Assembly: GCA_964446585.1 (NCBI GenBank)
Contig: CAYUPI010000038.1
Span: 1-55,459 of the forward strand
DNA length: 55,459 nucleotides
Reading direction: 5' to 3'
Source of the DNA: CAYUPI01 sp964446585
GTDB lineage: Bacteria; Verrucomicrobiota; Verrucomicrobiia; Limisphaerales; UBA8199
The notes beneath the pieces were generated by a model. It was given only the letters and a program-made list of their open reading frames with translations. It had not been told where the DNA came from and ran no database searches. The position numbers and the translations under genes were made by a program. Shown piece after piece: positions 25,371 through 35,100 of the stretch (the first letter of the stretch is position 1; each line of letters starts with the position of its first letter).

Positions 25371-26411
25371 ATGGGGTTGATCGACTATCTCAAAACGCAG
25401 TTTCTGGAGATTATCCAGTGGGAAGACGACTCGCGCGACATCATTTCATTCCGCTATCCAGACCTGGACAAGGAAATCAAACGCGGCGCGCAACTCATCG
25501 TGCGCGAGTCTCAGGCCGCCCAGCTCGTTTACCTGGGACAGTTCGGCGACACGTTTGGCCCCGGCAAGCATACGCTCACGACCGACAACATCCCCATTCT
25601 CTCCACGCTGCGCGGTTGGAAGTACGGATTGGAATCGCCCTTCAAGGCCGACGTTTACTTCATCAACACGCGCCTGTTCACAGGCAACAAATGGGGCACC
25701 ACCAATCCGGTAATGAACCGCGACCCCGAGCTTGGCATCGTTCGAGTTCGGGCCTACGGCACTTACGACTTCCACGTCGTCGAGCCCAAAGTGTTTCTGA
25801 GGGAAGTTGCTGGTACAGACGCCCATTTCATGCTCGACGATTTCACTAGTGCGATGCGGTCACGGATCGTCAGTGTATTCAGCGATGCCATCGCCTCTGC
25901 TCATGTGCCCGTGTTGGATGTCGCATCACGTTACCAGGAATTGGGCGAGGCGCTGCTTCCGCTGATCAACCCGGCAATGTCTTCAAAGTACGGCCTGGAA
26001 ATTCCCAGCTTCATCGTCGAAAACGTCTCGCTTCCTGATGAAGTTTCGCGCGCGATTGACAGCCGCACCAGCATGTCGGCTCTCGGCAATCTGAACGACT
26101 ACGTGAAATTTCAGATGGCACAAGGGATGGGAAAGACCGACGGTGCCGGCACTGCCAGCGCGGGAGCACAGCTTGGCGTTGGCCTGGCGATGGGCCAGCA
26201 AATGGCGCAGGCGCTGGGAGCGAATCAGGTTGCATCTGGTGCGGGCGCTGCGCTTTCCGAGCTGCTGACCCCGGAGGAGACCGCAAAAATCCTCAAGGTC
26301 GGCGAGAACGAGGTCTTAGCCGCCCTCGCCGATGGTTCTCTAAAGGGGAAAAAGATCGGCACGACCTGGCGCATCACGCACGCGGCCCTGGATGAGTTTC
26401 TGAAAGGCTGA
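25371..26411 (+). CDS. SPFH/Band 7_1 (YdjI-like) protein fused to an excisionase-type HTH
   Basis: 346 residues. The first 240 match the YdjI-like SPFH group (virion core protein type): QFLEIIQWEDDSRDIISFRY, QAAQLVYLGQFGDTFGPGKH, GLESPFKADVYFINTRLFTG. A Gly/Ala/Gln-rich linker (245-295) follows. The end (298-346, LLTPEETAKILKVGENEVLA through WRITHAALDEFL) reads as an HTH_17/excisionase domain. Relatives usually end in a short zinc ribbon, which here is replaced, while zinc ribbons sit on the divergent gene. Bacillus YdjI acts in membrane stress; the role here is inferred. Confidence 0.8.
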   Translation: MGLIDYLKTQFLEIIQWEDDSRDIISFRYPDLDKEIKRGAQLIVRESQAAQLVYLGQFGDTFGPGKHTLTTDNIPILSTLRGWKYGLESPFKADVYFINTRLFTGNKWGTTNPVMNRDPELGIVRVRAYGTYDFHVVEPKVFLREVAGTDAHFMLDDFTSAMRSRIVSVFSDAIASAHVPVLDVASRYQELGEALLPLINPAMSSKYGLEIPSFIVENVSLPDEVSRAIDSRTSMSALGNLNDYVKFQMAQGMGKTDGAGTASAGAQLGVGLAMGQQMAQALGANQVASGAGAALSELLTPEETAKILKVGENEVLAALADGSLKGKKIGTTWRITHAALDEFLKG

Positions 26412-26417
26412 CCCGGG

Positions 26418-27698
26418 CTACCTTCGGTAACCGCCGCCGAAGCGGTCGGTAATCGGCCAGTACACGAAGAAGGAGCGCCCGATGACGTTTGTGGACGGGA
26501 AATCGCCCCAGGCGCGGGAATCGAGGCTGTTCATGGTGTTATCCCCCATCACCATGTAGTGCTCGGGCGCCACGGTATAGACGGCACGCTCGTCAGTAAA
26601 GTTTGGCGCCAGCAACGTTCCCAACTCTGGGTAGAAGTGGCGTTTGACCTTCTCGTTGACGTGTCCTGAATAATGGACCTCCGTTGGTGAGCGACTCTCC
26701 ATGGGCGGCTTTCGTGGGTCAAACGCGTAAACGTTTTGGAAATGAGGCGTGGTTGCGTCCAGCCGATGGCCATCAATAATCAAATGCCTGTCATCGCCGA
26801 TTTGGACGTGTTCATTCCCAAGAGCGACGAGGCGCTTGATGTAGAATTGGTCCTGGCGCAGACCATCGATGCCTTTGGTCGCAAACACGATGATCTCCCC
26901 GCGGGTTGGCGGAGCGAAATTATAAGTGAGGCGATCCACAAACAAATGGTCGCCGGCGACGACACGCAAATTGACGATGTCCTCCCCGCGGTGAAACACC
27001 TGGCGATACTGAAATCCGGCGCGTTGTTCAAGCGGCTGCTCTCCGTAATCGGGCGGAAACCACAGGACGTAGGTTTCATCCCCTACAACTAAAGTTTGCC
27101 AGAGATTGAAAATGAGAAATCGGACAGGAGGGTTGACGGCCCTCAGCTCGCCATCCGTAGTCGCCACCTTGTGCACGTAGGATGCACCGCCAAACCACTC
27201 CCGAATAGCAGTCAACCCGGTCGGCCGTTTGAAATCCGACTTCTGCAAAAGGTTCTCCGACGTCACTCCAAAAAGCGTCGGCTGCATCGAGCCGGTCGGG
27301 ATCTTGAATGGCTGCAGAAAAAATGTGCGGATCCCCATAGCGACGGCTAATGCCACTAGTAAAACTTCGATGTTCTCGCGCCAGGCGGCATTCGGATAGG
27401 GCTTGAGCCACTTGTTCGCGACGGCTTCCAAATTCGCCATGGGCTTGGCGAGCGCCTCACGGCCCGCGTTTCCCGCCACCCCGTTCCGCACTTCCGCCAC
27501 CGCCTGCTCCACTGCCTGGATAGCTTGCTGCGAAAGCAGGTCTCGCTGATGGTTGAGAATTTTCTTAACGTGTTTGCGCATGGCCGTGGCGTGGCGTACC
27601 GTTTTCGACGTGAGCCATCGGAAAATCGGCGATCCTCTTTCGGGCACTTGTTGTCCCTCGACGCTCGACGCCGGACGCTCAACGTTTTTAGTCTTCAC
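26418..27698 (-). CDS. lepB: signal peptidase I
   Basis: Removes signal peptides of exported proteins at the membrane. 426 residues from the GTG at 27698. TM about 109-127, catalytic Ser137 in FKIPTGSMQPTLFG, catalytic Lys288 in FYIKRLVALGNE, and box E GDNTMNSLDSRAWGDFP. A long N-terminal cytoplasmic helix (35-105) precedes the TM. The GTG overlaps the lepA stop (GTGA), but residues 5-16 are encoded by GAGCGTC-type word repeats, so a GTG at 27647 or ATG at 27581 may be the true start. Confidence 0.92.
   Translation of the reverse strand: MKTKNVERPASSVEGQQVPERGSPIFRWLTSKTVRHATAMRKHVKKILNHQRDLLSQQAIQAVEQAVAEVRNGVAGNAGREALAKPMANLEAVANKWLKPYPNAAWRENIEVLLVALAVAMGIRTFFLQPFKIPTGSMQPTLFGVTSENLLQKSDFKRPTGLTAIREWFGGASYVHKVATTDGELRAVNPPVRFLIFNLWQTLVVGDETYVLWFPPDYGEQPLEQRAGFQYRQVFHRGEDIVNLRVVAGDHLFVDRLTYNFAPPTRGEIIVFATKGIDGLRQDQFYIKRLVALGNEHVQIGDDRHLIIDGHRLDATTPHFQNVYAFDPRKPPMESRSPTEVHYSGHVNEKVKRHFYPELGTLLAPNFTDERAVYTVAPEHYMVMGDNTMNSLDSRAWGDFPSTNVIGRSFFVYWPITDRFGGGYRR
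27652..27684. repeat. short-word near-repeat (GAGCGTC family) within the lepB 5' end
   Basis: On the minus strand GTTGAGCGTC, CGGCGTC, GAGCGTC, GAGGGAC form a near-tandem run. It lies inside the first codons of lepB if the GTG at 27698 is used, encoding VERPASSVEG. Confidence 0.55.
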
Positions 27699-29485
27699 GC
27701 TTTGAGCACCTCGATGAAGGCCTCCTGCGGGATGTTAACCGAGCCGAAGGATTTCATCCGCTTTTTGCCTTCCTTTTGTTTCTCGAGCAATTTCCGTTTG
27801 CGTGTGATGTCGCCGCCGTAGCACTTGGCTGTGACGTCCTTGCGCAGCGCGCTCACGGATTCGCGCGCGATGATCTTGCCACCGATCGCGGCCTGGATGG
27901 CGACTGCATACTGCTGGCGCGGGATGACTTCTTTGAGCTTGGCTGCCAGCGCGCGTCCCCTGCCCTCCGCTTTGTCCCGGTGCACGATGCAGGAAAAGGC
28001 ATCCACCGATTCGCCATTTACCAGCATATCGAGTTTGACCATGTCCGATGGCTGGTAGCCCGCATTTTCGTAATCCATCGAGCCATAGCCGCGTGTGATG
28101 CTCTTGATCCGGTCATGAAAATCAATCAAAATTTCATTCAACGGCAGAAGGCTCGTCAGCATTACCCGGCGCGAGTCCAGCGTTTCGGTGTGATCCACAT
28201 TGCCTCTCTTTTCGGAAATCAGCGCCATCATATCCCCGATGTTTTCGTTCGGACAGATGACGAAAGCTTTAACCATGGGCTCCTCGATCTTCTCGATGTA
28301 TGTCGGCTCGGACAAATAGGCCGGGTTATCTACCTGCTTGACGGACCGGTCGGTCAAGGTGACGCGATAGATTACGCTCGGATACGTCGCGATGATGTCC
28401 ATGCCGTATTCGCGCCGCAGCCGCTCCTGCACAATTTCCAGGTGCAGCAGCCCGAGAAAGCCGCACCGGAAGCCAAACCCCAGCGCCACCGATGTTTCCG
28501 ACTGGTACACAAACGCTGAATCATTCAATTGAAGCTTGGCCAGGTTGGCCTTTAGATGCTCGTAATCCGCCGTGTTGATCGGATAAATCCCGCTGAAAAC
28601 CATCGGATGAATCTCCTGGAAACCCGGCAACGGCGGTGATGGATGGCGCGTGTCGGTGATCGTGTCGCCCATCTTCACTTCCTGGGGGCTCTTGATATTG
28701 GCTGTGAAGTAGCCGGTTTCACCCGCTTCGAGTTTCTCACGCACATAGGGCTTGGGATTGAAGCTCCCGACCTCCTTTACCTCGACGTTCTTTCCCGAGT
28801 GCAGAAGCTTGACCGCCAGGCCGGCTCGGAGTTCGCCATTGAAGACGCGCACGTGCGTCACAACGCCTTTGTAAGTATCGAAATACGAGTCGAAGCCCAG
28901 CGCCTGCAATGACGGTGCGCCGGTCGGTCTCGGCGGGGGAATCCGCTCGACGATTGCCTCGAGAATTTCATCAATTCCCAGGCCTTCTTTGGCGCTGGCC
29001 AGCAATGCCGAATCGCCCGGTATCGCCAGGATGTCCTCCAATTGTTGCCGCGTCTGGGGAACATCGGCGTGCGGCAGATCGATTTTATTGATGACCGGAA
29101 TGATTGTCAGGTTTTGTCTCATCGCAAGGTGCACGTTGGCCACCGTTTGCGCTTCGACTCCCTGCGCGGCGTCGATCACCAGTAACGCCCCTTCGCATGC
29201 GCTTAAGCTGCGGGACACTTCGTAAGAGAAATCCACGTGCCCGGGTGTGTCGATCAGGTTCAGTTCGTACATCTCTCCGTTCCGGGCGCGATAAGCCATT
29301 GTGACCGGATGCGCTTTAATGGTGATGCCGCGCTCCTTTTCGAGATCCATTGAATCGAGCAATTGGTCCTCCATTTCGCGGGTGGTGATCGTGCCGGTCC
29401 GATGCAGCAATCGGTCGGAAAGTGTTGTCTTCCCATGGTCGATATGGGCGATGATGCTGAAATTCCTGATATGCGCTGCGTCCAT
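27695..29485 (-). CDS. lepA: elongation factor 4 (LepA)
   Basis: Ribosomal GTPase that back-translocates or remodels stalled ribosomes. 596 residues, the usual length. G1 AHIDHGKTTLSDRLL, G3 DTPGHVDFSYEVSRS, G4 NKIDLPHADV; domains II-V follow, and the LepA-specific C-terminal domain ends with KRMKSFGSVNIPQEAFIEVL. First gene of the lepA-lepB pair, as in many bacteria. Confidence 0.96.
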   Translation of the reverse strand: MDAAHIRNFSIIAHIDHGKTTLSDRLLHRTGTITTREMEDQLLDSMDLEKERGITIKAHPVTMAYRARNGEMYELNLIDTPGHVDFSYEVSRSLSACEGALLVIDAAQGVEAQTVANVHLAMRQNLTIIPVINKIDLPHADVPQTRQQLEDILAIPGDSALLASAKEGLGIDEILEAIVERIPPPRPTGAPSLQALGFDSYFDTYKGVVTHVRVFNGELRAGLAVKLLHSGKNVEVKEVGSFNPKPYVREKLEAGETGYFTANIKSPQEVKMGDTITDTRHPSPPLPGFQEIHPMVFSGIYPINTADYEHLKANLAKLQLNDSAFVYQSETSVALGFGFRCGFLGLLHLEIVQERLRREYGMDIIATYPSVIYRVTLTDRSVKQVDNPAYLSEPTYIEKIEEPMVKAFVICPNENIGDMMALISEKRGNVDHTETLDSRRVMLTSLLPLNEILIDFHDRIKSITRGYGSMDYENAGYQPSDMVKLDMLVNGESVDAFSCIVHRDKAEGRGRALAAKLKEVIPRQQYAVAIQAAIGGKIIARESVSALRKDVTAKCYGGDITRKRKLLEKQKEGKKRMKSFGSVNIPQEAFIEVLKA

Positions 29486-29625
29486 TTAGTTCAAATTGCC
29501 ATGCCAAACGGCGCCGCACGAGTGAGAAGTGACATGAGGATCAGCCCGCCCCCGTGGCCCGTCTATGGCGCCGCAAACAATACCTGGCTTTGCGCGGAAG
29601 AAAAGTAGATTTGCCGAAACGCGGC

Positions 29626-31080
29626 CTATGCAGCCGCTGGCATGAGCGGAAAATTCGACTTGCGCGGGTCGGTGGCGGCAATCACAACGCTGACCGATTT
29701 CTGATTGAAACCTTTGAAGCCACCATGGCGCTGCAGGTTTTCCAGGTGGCTGCCCAGGGCCCCTTCCTTGACGAAACGATCGCATTGCTCGCGTGTGATA
29801 AGACCGCCGGACAGGAGGCGCTCGGCCCGGTCCGGCCTCACCGGCCATCGCTCCCCCTGGGTGAAGGCCTGTCGCAGGAAATCGAAATCTGAAAAAGGCG
29901 CCATCATTTCAACGCTGTGTGCCTTCAACTGCTCGCACAGCAAAGCGAAATCAAATCGCGCTTCGAGATGGTGCATCCCGGCTTCGAGCAGACTCTCACC
30001 GTGCAAACCGACCCACAGGCCGACGGTGCCGAGGCGCTTTGATGGCGAGAGCCGCGTGGTGGAAAAATCGACTTGGGTTTCTTCAGGCATCAGATCGACA
30101 TCGGCAAAGACCACGATGCCCGCCACTGGTTGTTCGCAGATCTGCGCGCCCCAGCCGGCCTCCGCTCCAGCGTAATACCGTTCGCGCTTCTGGAAGCCCA
30201 GTTTCAGGAGGAAATCAACGACGTCCACAAAATGCTCGCGTGAACAGCGGAGCGTATGATGGTCGTGGTTGCCCCAACCCAGGCCGAGCTGGTCCTGGCG
30301 AAATTTCTGAACACGCGCGGCATGGTTGCGGCTTTCCCAATACTCACGTTCCGCTTCAAAGAATAATTGGCAGGCAACGTCGTGTCCGACCAGGTTCAGG
30401 ACCCGCTCCAATGTTTGCTCGGCCACCTTGAATCCTTCGGCATCATTCACGCAAAATCGGGGACGCGTCCGCCATAGTTCACGGGCCTTAATAATGGCAG
30501 CAAGCTCACCGGATTTGAGTGGTCGGGAAACGAACCCCCGATACGCTCGACGTTCGACGGCCTCCAATTTCGACTGGTTTTCCTCAGCTACCGTGATGCG
30601 GCGATATTGCGAATAGGGCTCGCCTTCTGGCTCGCCTGACAGATTCCGCCTCGCGATAAATTCGGCGATGGATTCCGGACGCAGCGCGAGAGCCGGAGGA
30701 CTGGGCCACTTGCTGCGGCCTATCAGGACCCGTGGCAAAGTCGCACGGGGATGCTCATACACGGCTTGGCCATCGGACGTTTCCCTCTGGTCATCACGAA
30801 CAAATCCCGCCTGACGCAACTCGGGTTCATCATCCGGGGGCAGCGCCAGATGGTCCACCCATTCGAAAAAATCCGTGCCCGTCTCGTCACGCATTCGCTG
30901 GGCCAACCGTCCTGCGAACTCATTCCGTTCCAGGAAAGCCTCGATTCGGGAGCGCAGCAAATCCTCGGCTTCACGCGCCAATGGCCAATCGAACCGAGGC
31001 GAATTCTCGTTGGCAGACTCAGGGCGGCCAACCATTGCTCTGGCTTCCGCGTTCAATGCAGCTTTTGTTGAAGGGAACAT
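29626..31080 (-). CDS. uncharacterised soluble 484-residue protein
   Basis: I do not recognise a family. No signal peptide or membrane segment is seen. The N-terminal 115 residues are helical and acidic (REAEDLLRSRIEAFLERNEF). The middle has the striking GLGWGNHDHHTLRCSREHF (about 266-284), a possible metal or substrate site; the next segment VVDFLLKLGFQKRERYYAGA recalls VOC/glyoxalase-like halves, followed by strands around GIVVFADVDLMPEETQVDFS. The C-terminus is a compact helical region ending PLMPAAA. It stands 140 nt upstream of lepA on the same strand. Codon pattern is ordinary. Confidence 0.65.
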   Translation of the reverse strand: MFPSTKAALNAEARAMVGRPESANENSPRFDWPLAREAEDLLRSRIEAFLERNEFAGRLAQRMRDETGTDFFEWVDHLALPPDDEPELRQAGFVRDDQRETSDGQAVYEHPRATLPRVLIGRSKWPSPPALALRPESIAEFIARRNLSGEPEGEPYSQYRRITVAEENQSKLEAVERRAYRGFVSRPLKSGELAAIIKARELWRTRPRFCVNDAEGFKVAEQTLERVLNLVGHDVACQLFFEAEREYWESRNHAARVQKFRQDQLGLGWGNHDHHTLRCSREHFVDVVDFLLKLGFQKRERYYAGAEAGWGAQICEQPVAGIVVFADVDLMPEETQVDFSTTRLSPSKRLGTVGLWVGLHGESLLEAGMHHLEARFDFALLCEQLKAHSVEMMAPFSDFDFLRQAFTQGERWPVRPDRAERLLSGGLITREQCDRFVKEGALGSHLENLQRHGGFKGFNQKSVSVVIAATDPRKSNFPLMPAAA

Positions 31081-31186
31081 GCGTGTATCTTCGCGGCATT
31101 CTTCCGCAATAATTCTGCAGAGTCAACGTTGCGAGGTACCGGCGGCTGTACCCCGAGTCGCAGTGGCAATCGCTCCGGCTTTCGGA

Positions 31187-31262
31187 TTTGAGAATTCAGA
31201 CTCCTGATTTCGAACCTCAGTCGTCAGACTTTGTACCTCGGACTCTGAACTTCCGGCTTGGC
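31187..31262. repeat. short-word near-repeat (TCAGACTC/CCTCGGACT family)
   Basis: Degenerate words such as AATTCAGACTCC, TGATTTCGAACCTCAG, TCGTCAGACTTTG, TACCTCGGACTCTG and AACTTCCGG fill the gap between the 484-residue gene and the prepilin-like gene at 31272. No gene is seen in this gap. Confidence 0.5.
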
Positions 31263-31271
31263 CCTTCGGAT

Positions 31272-32054
31272 TTACTTTGGTGTCGCCGAGGCGTTCGCCA
31301 GCCGGCTGAGATCCGAGTTGCCGGCTTGTTCGGTCAGATTGTGGTTGAGCTTTCCGGTCGCCGGATCGTCATAATGCCAGATCTCGGAGTGGTAGTCGGC
31401 AAAGTTCAGCGCGAAGCTGTAGTCGTGACGATGCGCGGAGTTGGCGGGAAAATCGATCCACATTGTGGCCGTCGGATCCGGAACAAAAAAGCCATCGTTT
31501 ATGCTTCGCTCGTCCTCATCGAGCAGCACCCACATCGAGGATGGCCGCGGGATATCGTGATCCTTGGCATAGAATAAGACAAACTTCCCGGCATCCGCCG
31601 GGATAGGGCCGAGGTGCGGGTCGCGAGCGCCCATGAACGAATTCATGGAATAACTGCGCACGCTCGCCAGCACACGTTTCTCCAACGGCACACCGTTGTC
31701 CGCCGGACAATGGTAAATCTGCGTGCTTCGGTTATAGGCAAAGAGTTTTCCTTGTTCCAACAGATCCGTGTTGGTCGCCTCGATTGGATTACGCATGTCG
31801 CCCTGAATCCAGGCGTTGGGATTGTTGACAGGATAAGATTCGACCAGCCGGCCATTGTTATCGGTGTAATACAGGATCCAGGCCAGCCCGAGCTGGCGCA
31901 GGTTGGAGAGGCACTGCGTCCGCTGCGCCTTGATCTTGGCTTTGTTCAACACCGGCAACAACAACGCGGCCAGCAACGCGATTGTGAAGACAACCGCCAG
32001 CAGTTCGAGCAAAGTGAAGCCTCGGCGTCGTATCGAATGACACGAAATAGCCAT
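31272..32054 (-). CDS. prepilin-type cleavage/methylation protein, variant H-X9-DY
   Basis: 260 residues from the ATG at 32054, with a short basic leader MAISCHSIRRRG before FTLLELLAVVFTIALLAALL, a good prepilin peptidase site. The C-terminal signature reads H, DYSFALNFA, then DY instead of DG, followed by HSEIWHYDD. Body similar to the protein at 19956 (NPNAWIQGDMRNPIEATNTD against NNPWVRGNMKEPVEATNLVF), so these two are closer to each other than to the one at 6265. No secretion machinery nearby. Confidence 0.85.
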   Translation of the reverse strand: MAISCHSIRRRGFTLLELLAVVFTIALLAALLLPVLNKAKIKAQRTQCLSNLRQLGLAWILYYTDNNGRLVESYPVNNPNAWIQGDMRNPIEATNTDLLEQGKLFAYNRSTQIYHCPADNGVPLEKRVLASVRSYSMNSFMGARDPHLGPIPADAGKFVLFYAKDHDIPRPSSMWVLLDEDERSINDGFFVPDPTATMWIDFPANSAHRHDYSFALNFADYHSEIWHYDDPATGKLNHNLTEQAGNSDLSRLANASATPK

Positions 32055-32187
32055 GATTTGCCGGGTTTGCAAATTTTGACTAACTATTCAGACAAAGCAT
32101 AAGCCCCAAAAGCACCCTTGACAAGCCCTATTCAGTGAAAGCGGATCGCGGCTCGGCTTCGTCCTAGCCGCATCTCCACCCCGCCCA

Positions 32188-35100
32188 TTAATTCTGCTTC
32201 GACGCAAGGACGTCGTGCAAGGCTGTCACCAGGCTTTCTGTCGTATAAGGCTTCGCAAGGAACGCGTCGATGCCAAGCCCCTTCAACTCGTTCGAGTCCC
32301 CGCCCGAGCCCCGTCCACTGGCGGCAATCACCTTCACGCGCGGCTTCATTTTTGTTAGCGTGCGAACCAGTGTGACGCCGTCCATGACTGGCATGGAAAC
32401 ATCCGTCAGCACGACTCCAATCTGGCCTCGCCACTTGCTGAAAAGCGCCAGCGCTTCGGTCCCGTCAAGCGCCGTCAGCACCTTGTACCCATTTCGCTCG
32501 AGGATTTCCCGAGTCATCTCCCGAATCGGTTGCTCGTCATCCACGACTAAAACCAGCTCGCCACGGCCGCCTGGCGGCGGGCCTTCCTTCTGAATTTCCG
32601 CCGCAGCCGGCGATTGTGGGGTGGCCGGCAGGTACACGGCGAAGGTGCTCCCGCGGCCAACCTCGCTGCAGACCTTCACAAAACCACCGTGGCCTTTCGC
32701 AATTGCCAGGACCGTCGAGAGGCCCAAACCCGTGCCCCTGCCCGACTCTTTGGTCGTAAAAAACGGGTCGAAAATCTTTTCCAATATATCTGGCGCGATC
32801 CCGGAGCCGGTGTCCGCCACTTTGAACAGAACATAGGGGCCCGGCCTGGCTTCGAGGTTCTGGCTGGCGAATCGCTCATCTAATACGATGTTCTCGGCAG
32901 ACAGACTGAGCGTGCCGCCGCCCGACATGGCGTCGCGCGCATTGAGACACAAATTGAGCAGCACCTGATGAAATTGGGTCGTATCTGCCATTACGGTCCA
33001 GAGGTCACCGGAGGCCTGGGAGTCTAGCGTGATGTTTTTCGGAAAGGTTTCCTTCGCCATTTTGACCATCTCGCTCACCAGGTGCCGCGGCTGCACGGCG
33101 ATTCTCTCACCCGCCGCACCGCGGCCAAACGCCAGCAATTGTTTGATGATGTCCGCCCCGCGCTGCGCGTTGATGCGGATCATGTCCAGTATCCTCGGGA
33201 CGTCTTTTTCTTCTACGCCTCCCTGCCGCATCAAAGCGGAAGCCATCAAAATCGGCGCTAGAATATTGTTCAGATCATGGGCGATGCCGGCGGACAACAT
33301 TCCCAGGCTCTCCATCCTCTGCGCTCTGAGAAACTGCGTTTCCAGTTGCTTCTTTTCGGTGATGTCGGTGTTGATTGCCAGCAGCGCCTTGGGCTCACCC
33401 TGGGCGTCTCGCACAAGGCTCCAGCGGCTGCTCATAATCGCCTCGCGCCCATCTTTGGCAACGAGGCGGAGTTCACCGGCCCATTCGCCTTTCTCGCGCA
33501 CCTGCTTTTGGGCCGCCACGAACTGCTCGCGGTCTTTATAAACCAGGTCCGCCACATTGCGTCCGATGACTTCCTCCGCCGTCCAGCCCGATAGCCGCTC
33601 GGCCGCCTTGTTCCAAAATTGAATGCGACCATCCAGGTCGCGGACGATAATCGCGTCCTGGGCCAGGTCCAGCAGGCTGGCCTGCTGGCGGCTGCGCTCT
33701 TCGGCTTGTTTGAGTTCGGTGATGTCATTGAAAAATGTCAGGAGGCATTTTTCGCCGTTGAGCTCCACCAGCTCCATCGAGTAGAGCAAATCGCCAGTCT
33801 CTCCGGATTTCTTGCGCAGCCGGCCCTCCAGGTTCTTCAAGGACTTCTCCGACAGCAGCCGTGCCAGAACTTCCTCACGCCGCTTCGGACTGGGCCAGAG
33901 CTCCATTTCCGCCGAAGTGCGGCCCACGACCTCGGCGCGCTCGTAGCCGAGCATTTTGAGGAATGCATCGTTGACCTCGAGGAAGCGCCCATCAGAGAGC
34001 CTGGAGATGCTGATGCCGACGGCATGTGCGCGAAAGGCCTTCGAGAAAAGTTCCTCCGACTGTTGCAGGGCCTCTTCCGCTCGCTTGCGCGCAGTAATGT
34101 CCCATGACACGCCCTGAATGCCGATAAGTTCGCCCCGGTAATCGCGCAACGGCACTTTCAGCACGTGGACGTGCTTCCGCTCCCCTTGCGAAGTCTGGTG
34201 CTGCTCGATGTCCTCCCAAACCTTTCCGGTGGACATAACCCTTTGATCGTCCCGGCGGTACTTTTCGGCCAGCTCCGGCGGGAAAAAATCGGCGTCCGTC
34301 TTGCCGAGAATCTGGAGAAGTGGCTTCCCCATCGACAGGCAAAAAAGATTGTTCCCAAAAGTAAACCGGCCTTGCCTGTCCTTGCGGAAAATGTGCACTG
34401 GCAACGTCTCCACCAGGGAGTGATAAAGCGCCTCGGACTCTTTCAAGGCCTCTTCGGCTTGCTTCCTTTCCGTCACATCGCGCCCCGTCGCCACAAAATG
34501 GGTGATTTTCCCCGCGCCGTCGGCCACGGGCGTGATGGTTTGTTCCTGGTGATAGATTTCCCCATTTTTCCTTCGATTAATGAACTCCGCGCGAAATACC
34601 TCACCCGAGCGGATTTTCTTCCACAACCGCTCGTAAAATGCCCGATCGTGCGCGCCCGACTTGAGGATGCGGAGCGTCTTGCCAATGGCTTCTTGTTTCG
34701 TAAAGCCCGTCGTCCGTTCGAAGGCCGGGTTGACGTATTCAACTACGCCGTCCAAGTCCGTGATCGCGATGCAACTCACCGTGTGGGCCACCGCTGTCGA
34801 TAATTTCTTCAGTTCGATTTCCGCCTGCTTCTGTTTGCGGAGCGCTTCAGCCACGCGCAGCTGCCGCTCTACTGCTGGAATGAATCGCGCGAGATTGGCG
34901 CTCAGCATGCAGTCTTGTGCCCCAGCCTTAATGCCCGCCGCAGCGGCCTCCTCGCTCGTGCCGCTTGAAATGCAAATCAGCGGCGCCTCAATCCCTCGCT
35001 CCCGGCACAACGCCAGTACATCCGCCAGCTTGAGTTCAGCCAGCCGGTCGCTGCTGACGATAAGTTCCCAATCCCCTGCGTCCAGGGCGGTTTTGAGGCC

